Shown here one piece after another: positions 58,665-64,000 of a stretch of 64,000 nucleotides of DNA. The translations under genes were made by a program, and so were the position numbers. Each line of letters opens with the position of its first letter. Position 1 is the stretch's first letter. The DNA lies in assembly GCA_040954595.2 (NCBI GenBank), contig CM082583.2, forward strand, positions 992,001-1,056,000, read 5' to 3'. A model generated the notes under the pieces. It did not search any database, had not been told where the DNA came from, and saw nothing but the letters and a program-made list of their open reading frames with translations. Origin of the DNA: Balanoglossus misakiensis. Lineage: Eukaryota > Hemichordata.

Positions 58665-61600
58665 TCTAGAATAGGCTAATTTGCAATTACACTCACTCGC
58701 ATGAATGAATGCTGGCATCTGTGGTGGGCGGCGTGGAACTTTACTTGGTGGCGTGCCGGGAAGGAAGGTGCTCTCCTCAGCTCAACTGCCACCAATAAAC
58801 TGGCCCACAGCAGATGAGTTCATTTCAACAGGTGCCAAGCTCTTTGGCTAGAATAGATAAAATATATTGATGCCGCAATGAATGAATGAAAACAGTATGA
58901 ATGACCAGTCAACGGAGCTCTCCAATGGCACGTAAGATCTGTCTTGAAATTGCAGAAAGTACTCTAATTTGAAACAGGGTTAAAGACCATACAACACACC
59001 CAGCAGTGAGGGCGCTTTAGTGCATGTACACAATTAATAATTGATGCAGGACGGCTTGCCAATTAAATGTCTATTTTACAGAAAATATAAGGTACTTTCT
59101 CCATTTCCATTACAGATCTAGAATAGGCAAATTTGCAATTACACTCACTCGCATGAATGAATGCTGGCATCTGTGGTGGGCGGCGTGGAACTTTACTTGG
59201 TGGCGTGCCGGGAAGGAAGGTGCTCTCCTCAGCTCAACTGCCACCAATAAACTGGCCCACAGCAGATGAGTTCATTTCAACAGGTGCCAAGCTCTTCGGC
59301 TAGAATAGATAAAATATATTGATGCCGCAATGAATGAATGAAAACAGTATGAATGACCAGTCAATGGAGCTCTCCAATGGCACGTAAGATTCTAGAATAG
59401 GCAAATTTGCAATTACACTCACTCGCATGAATGAATGCTGGCATCTGTGGTGGGCGGCGTGGAACTTTACTTGGTGGCGTGCCGGGAAAGAAGGTGCTCT
59501 CCTCAGCTCAACTGCCACCAATAAACTGGCCCACAGCAGATGAGTTCATTTCAACAGGTGCCAAGCTCTTTGGCTAGAATAGATAAAATATATTGATGCC
59601 GCAATGAATGAATGAAAACAGTATGAATGACCAGTCAATGGAGCTCTCCAATGGCACGTAAGATCTGTCTTGAAATTGCAGAAAGTACTCTAATTTGAAA
59701 CAGGGTTAAAGACCATACAACACACCCAGCAGTGAGGGCGCTTTAGTGCATGTACACAATTAATAATTGATGCAGGACGGCTTGCCAATTAAATGTCTAT
59801 TTTACAGAAAATATAAGGTACTTTCTCCATTTCCATTACAGATCTAGAATAGGCAAATTTGCAATTACACTCACTCGCATGAATGAATGCTGGCATCTGT
59901 GGTGGGCGGCGTGGAACTTTACTTGGTGGCGTGCCGGGAAGGAAGGTGCTCTCCTCAGCTCAACTGCCACCAATAAACTGGCCCACAGCAGATGAGTTCA
60001 TTTCAACAGGTGCCAAGCTCTTTGGCTAGAATAGATAAAATATATTGATGCCGCAATGAATGAATGAAAACAGTATGAATGACCAGTCAATGGAGCTCTC
60101 CAATGGCACGTAAGATCTGTCTTGAAATTGCAGAAAGTACTCTAATTTGAAACAGGGTTAAAGACCATACAACACACCCAGCAGTGAGGGCGCTTTAGTG
60201 CATGTACACAATTAATAATTGATGCAGGACGGCTTGCCAATTAAATGTCTATTTTACAGAAAATATAAGGTACTTTCTCCATTTCCATTACAGATCTAGA
60301 ATAGGCAAATTTGCAATTACACTCACTCGCATGAATGAATGCTGGCATCTGTGGTGGGCGGCGTGGAACTTTACTTGGTGGCGTGCCGGGAAGGAAGGTG
60401 CTCTCCTCAGCTCAACTGCCACCAATAAACTGGCCCACAGCAGATGAGTTCATTTCAACAGGTGCCAAGCTCTTTGGCTAGAATAGATAAAATATATTGA
60501 TGCCGCAATGAATGAATGAAAACAGTATGAATGACCAGTCAATGGAGCTCTCCAATGGCACGTAAGATCTGTCTTGAAATTGCAGAAAGTACTCTAATTT
60601 GAAACAGGGTTAAAGACCATACAACACACCCAGCAGTGAGGGCGCTTTAGTGCATGTACACAATTAATAATTGATGGAGGACGGCTTGCCAATTAAATGT
60701 CTATTTTACAGAAAATATAAGGTACTTTCTCCATTTCCATTACAGATCTAGAATAGGCAAATTTGCAATTACACTCACTCGCATGAATGAATGCTGGCAT
60801 CTGTGGTGGGCGGCGTGGAACTTTACTTGGTGGCGTGCCGGGAAGGAAGGTGCTCTCCTCAGCTCAACTGCCACCAATAAACTGGCCCACAGCAGATGAG
60901 TTCATTTCAACAGGTGCCAAGCTCTTTGGCTAGAATAGATAAAATATATTGATGCCGCAATGAATGAATGAAAACAGTATGAATGACCAGTCAATGGAGC
61001 TCTCCAATGGCACGTAAGATTCTAGAATAGGCAAATTTGCAATTACACTCACTCGCATGAATGAATGCTGGCATCTGTGGTGGGCGGCGTGGAACTTTAC
61101 TTGGTGGCGTGCCGGGAAGGAAGGTGCTCTCCTCAGCTCAACTGCCACCAATAAACTGGCCCACAGCAGATGAGTTCATTTCAACAGGTGCCAAGCTCTT
61201 TGGCTAGAATAGATAAAATATATTGATGCCGCAATGAATGAATGAAAACAGTATGAATGACCAGTCAACGGAGCTCTCCAATGGCACGTAAGATCTGTCT
61301 TGAAATTGCAGAAAGTACTCTAATTTGAAACAGGGTTAAAGACCATACAACACACCCAGCAGTGAGGGCGCTTTAGTGCATGTACACAATTAATAATTGA
61401 TGCAGGACGGCTTGCCAATTAAATGTCTATTTTACAGAAAATATAAGGTACTTTCTCCATTTCCATTACAGATCTAGAATAGGCAAATTTGCAATTACAC
61501 TCACTCGCATGAATGAATGCTGGCATCTGTGGTGGGCGGCGTGGAACTTTACTTGGTGGCGTGCCGGGAAGGAAGGTGCTCTCCTCAGCTCAACTGCCAC

Positions 61601-64000
61601 CAATAAACTGGCCCACAGCAGATGAGTTCATTTCAACAGGTGCCAAGCTCTTCGGCTAGAATAGATAAAATATATTGATGCCGCAATGAATGAATGAAAA
61701 CAGTATGAATGACCAGTCAATGGAGCTCTCCAATGGCACGTAAGATCTGTCTTGAAATTGCAGAAAGTACTCTAATTTGAAACAGGGTTAAAGACCATAC
61801 AACACACCCAGCAGTGAGGGCGCTTTAGTGCATGTACACAATTAATAATTGATGCAGGACGGCTTGCCAATTAAATGTCTATTTTACAGAAAATATAAGG
61901 TACTTTCTCCATTTCCATTACAGATCTAGAATAGGCAAATTTGCAATTACACTCACTCGCATGAATGAATGCTGGCATCTGTGGTGGGCGGCGTGGAACT
62001 TTACTTGGTGGCGTGCCGGGAAGGAAGGTGTTCTCCTCAGCTCAACTGCCACCAATAAACTGGCCCACAGCAGATGAGTTCATTTCAACAGGTGCCAAGC
62101 TCTTCGGCTAGAATAGATAAAATATATTGATGCCGCAATGAATGAATGAAAACAGTATGAATGACCAGTCAATGGAGCTCTCCAATGGCACGTAAGATTC
62201 TAGAATAGGCAAATTTGCAATTACACTCACTCGCATGAATGAATGCTGGCATCTGTGGTGGGCGGCGTGGAACTTTACTTGGTGGCGTGCCGGGAAAGTA
62301 GGTGCTCTCCTCAGCTCAACTGCCACCAATAAACTGGCCCACAGCAGATGAGTTCATTTCAACAGGTGCCAAGCTCTTTGGCTAGAATAGATAAAATATA
62401 TTGATGCCGCAATGAATGAATGAAAACAGTATGAATGACCAGTCAATGGAGCTCTCCAATGGCACGTAAGATCTGTCTTGAAATTGCAGAAAGTACTCTA
62501 ATTTGAAACAGGGTTAAAGACCATACAACACACCCAGCAGTGAGGGCGCTTTAGTGCATGTACACAATTAATAATTGATGCAGGACGGCTTGCCAATTAA
62601 ATGTCTATTTTACAGAAAATATAAGGTACTTTCTCCATTTCCATTACAGATCTAGAATAGGCAAATTTGCAATTACACTCACTCGCATGAATGAATGCTG
62701 GCATCTGTGGTGGGCGCCGTGGAACTTTACTTGGTGGCGTGCCGGGAAGGAAGGTGCTCTCCTCAGCTCAACTGCCACCAATAAACTGGCCCACAGCAGA
62801 TGAGTTCATTTCAACAGGTGCCAAGCTCTTTGGCTAGAATAGATAAAATATATTGATGCCGCAATGAATGAATGAAAACAGTATGAATGACCAGTCAATG
62901 GAGCTCTCCAATGGCACGTAAGATTCTAGAATAGGCAAATTTGCAATTACACTCACTCGCATGAATGAATGCTGGCATCTGTGGTGGGCGGCGTGGAACT
63001 TTACTTGGTGGCGTGCCGGGAAGGAAGGTGCTCTCCTCAGCTCAACTGCCACCAATAAACTGGCCCACAGCAGATGAGTTCATTTCAACAGGTGCCAAGC
63101 TCTTTGGCTAGAATAGATAAAATATATTGATGCCGCAATGAATGAATGAAAACAGTATGAATGACCAGTCAACGGAGCTCTCCAATGGCACGTAAGATCT
63201 GTCTTGAAATTGCAGAAAGTACTCTAATTTGAAACAGGGTTAAAGACCATACAACACACCCAGCAGTGAGGGCGCTTTAGTGCATGTACACAATTAATAA
63301 TTGATGCAGGACGGCTTGCCAATTAAATGTCTATTTTACAGAAAATATAAGGTACTTTCTCCATTTCCATTACAGATCTAGAATAGGCAAATTTGCAATT
63401 ACACTCACTCGCATGAATGAATGCTGGCATCTGTGGTGGGCGGCGTGGAACTTTACTTGGTGGCGTGCCGGGAAGGAAGGTGCTCTCCTCAGCTCAACTG
63501 CCACCAATAAACTGGCCCACAGCAGATGAGTTCATTTCAACAGGTGCCAAGCTCTTTGGCTAGAATAGATAAAATATATTGATGCCGCAATGAATGAATG
63601 AAAACAGTATGAATGACCAGTCAATGGAGCTCTCCAATGGCACGTAAGATTCTAGAATAGGCAAATTTGCAATTACACTCACTCGCATGAATTAATGCTG
63701 GCATCTGTGGTGGGCGGCGTGGAACTTTACTTGGTGGCGTGCCGGGAAGGAAGGTGCTCTCCTCAGCTCAACTGCCACCAATAAACTGGCCCACAGCAGA
63801 TGAGTTCATTTAAACAGGTGCCAAGCTCTTTGGCTAGAATAGATAAAATATATTGATGCCGCAATGAATGAATGAAAACAGTATGAATGACCAGTCAATG
63901 GAGCTCTCCAATGGCACGTAAGATCTGTCTTGAAATTGCAGAAAGTACTCTAATTTGAAACAGGGTTAAAGACCATACAACACACCCAGCAGTGAGGGCG

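Larger units (their letters stand above)
58214..64000 (+). repeat. X/Y modular tandem array
   Basis: Near-identical tandem array continuing past the window edge. X modules (178 bp) start at 58214, 58939, 59665, 60117, 60569, 61295, 61747, 62473, 63199 and 63925. The intervals are 725, 726, 452, 452, 726, 452, 726, 726 and 726, that is X plus two or one Y modules of 274 bp. The order is XYY XYY XY XY XYY XY XYY XYY XYY X. Copies differ by only a few substitutions each. It lies in intron 5, or at the broken end, of the integrase-like gene. No protein is encoded. Confidence 0.95.

Noticed and set aside
59300-59521. Minus-strand 73-codon frame repeated four times in the X/Y array
   Set aside because: It starts at TTG, exists only across Y-Y junctions, and its conservation is explained by near-identity of the array.

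Overview
The window is animal-type nuclear DNA and is almost entirely repetitive. It has one recognisable spliced gene with GT-AG introns, long tandem satellites, transposon insertions, microsatellites and a 100-N assembly gap at 10825-10924. There are no bacterial operons, rRNA or tRNA genes. The gene family (an intron-bearing, integrase-core-like protein known from marine invertebrates and fishes) and the style of the dispersed repeats suggest a marine invertebrate such as a cnidarian, echinoderm, hemichordate or cephalochordate. The sequence alone does not settle which.

Region 1 (1-55350) is a head-to-tail macrosatellite with a unit of about 2.05 kb, marked by 24 regularly placed poly-C tracts. 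Each unit joins two unrelated halves. The GC-richer half is built from about 82-bp monomers that alternate in two types (a dimer of about 163 bp). The AT-rich half is built from about five monomers of about 166 bp, also alternating (a dimer of about 332 bp). Units belong to subfamilies that recur in blocks. Some gained one or five 82-bp dimers, one lost about 0.9 kb, and the array stops abruptly at 55350. Two insertions interrupt it: a 193-bp retroposon tail at 20556-20748, and a 4.5-kb cluster at 27290-31821. The cluster is best read as three copies of one hairpin-ended element family nested inside each other, and its 238-bp internal repeats each carry a perfect DR1 nuclear-receptor half-site pair.

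Region 2 (55371-55740) is a 22-30-bp minisatellite between the satellite and the gene. Region 3 (56040-58000, + strand) holds five exons that join without a frame break. They encode the first 138 residues of an integrase-core-like protein, ending exactly at the codon of the expected first catalytic Asp. The rest of the gene is not in the window.

Region 4 (58214-64000, continuing past the edge) lies where the next intron should be. It is a nearly identical tandem array of two modules, X (178 bp) and Y (274 bp), arranged as XYY or XY. Each X ends with a good splice acceptor, so the gene runs directly into an array of cryptic acceptors. No metabolic pathway or multi-gene system is encoded here. 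The biology of interest is satellite organisation, nested transposition and the effect of a young tandem array on a gene.
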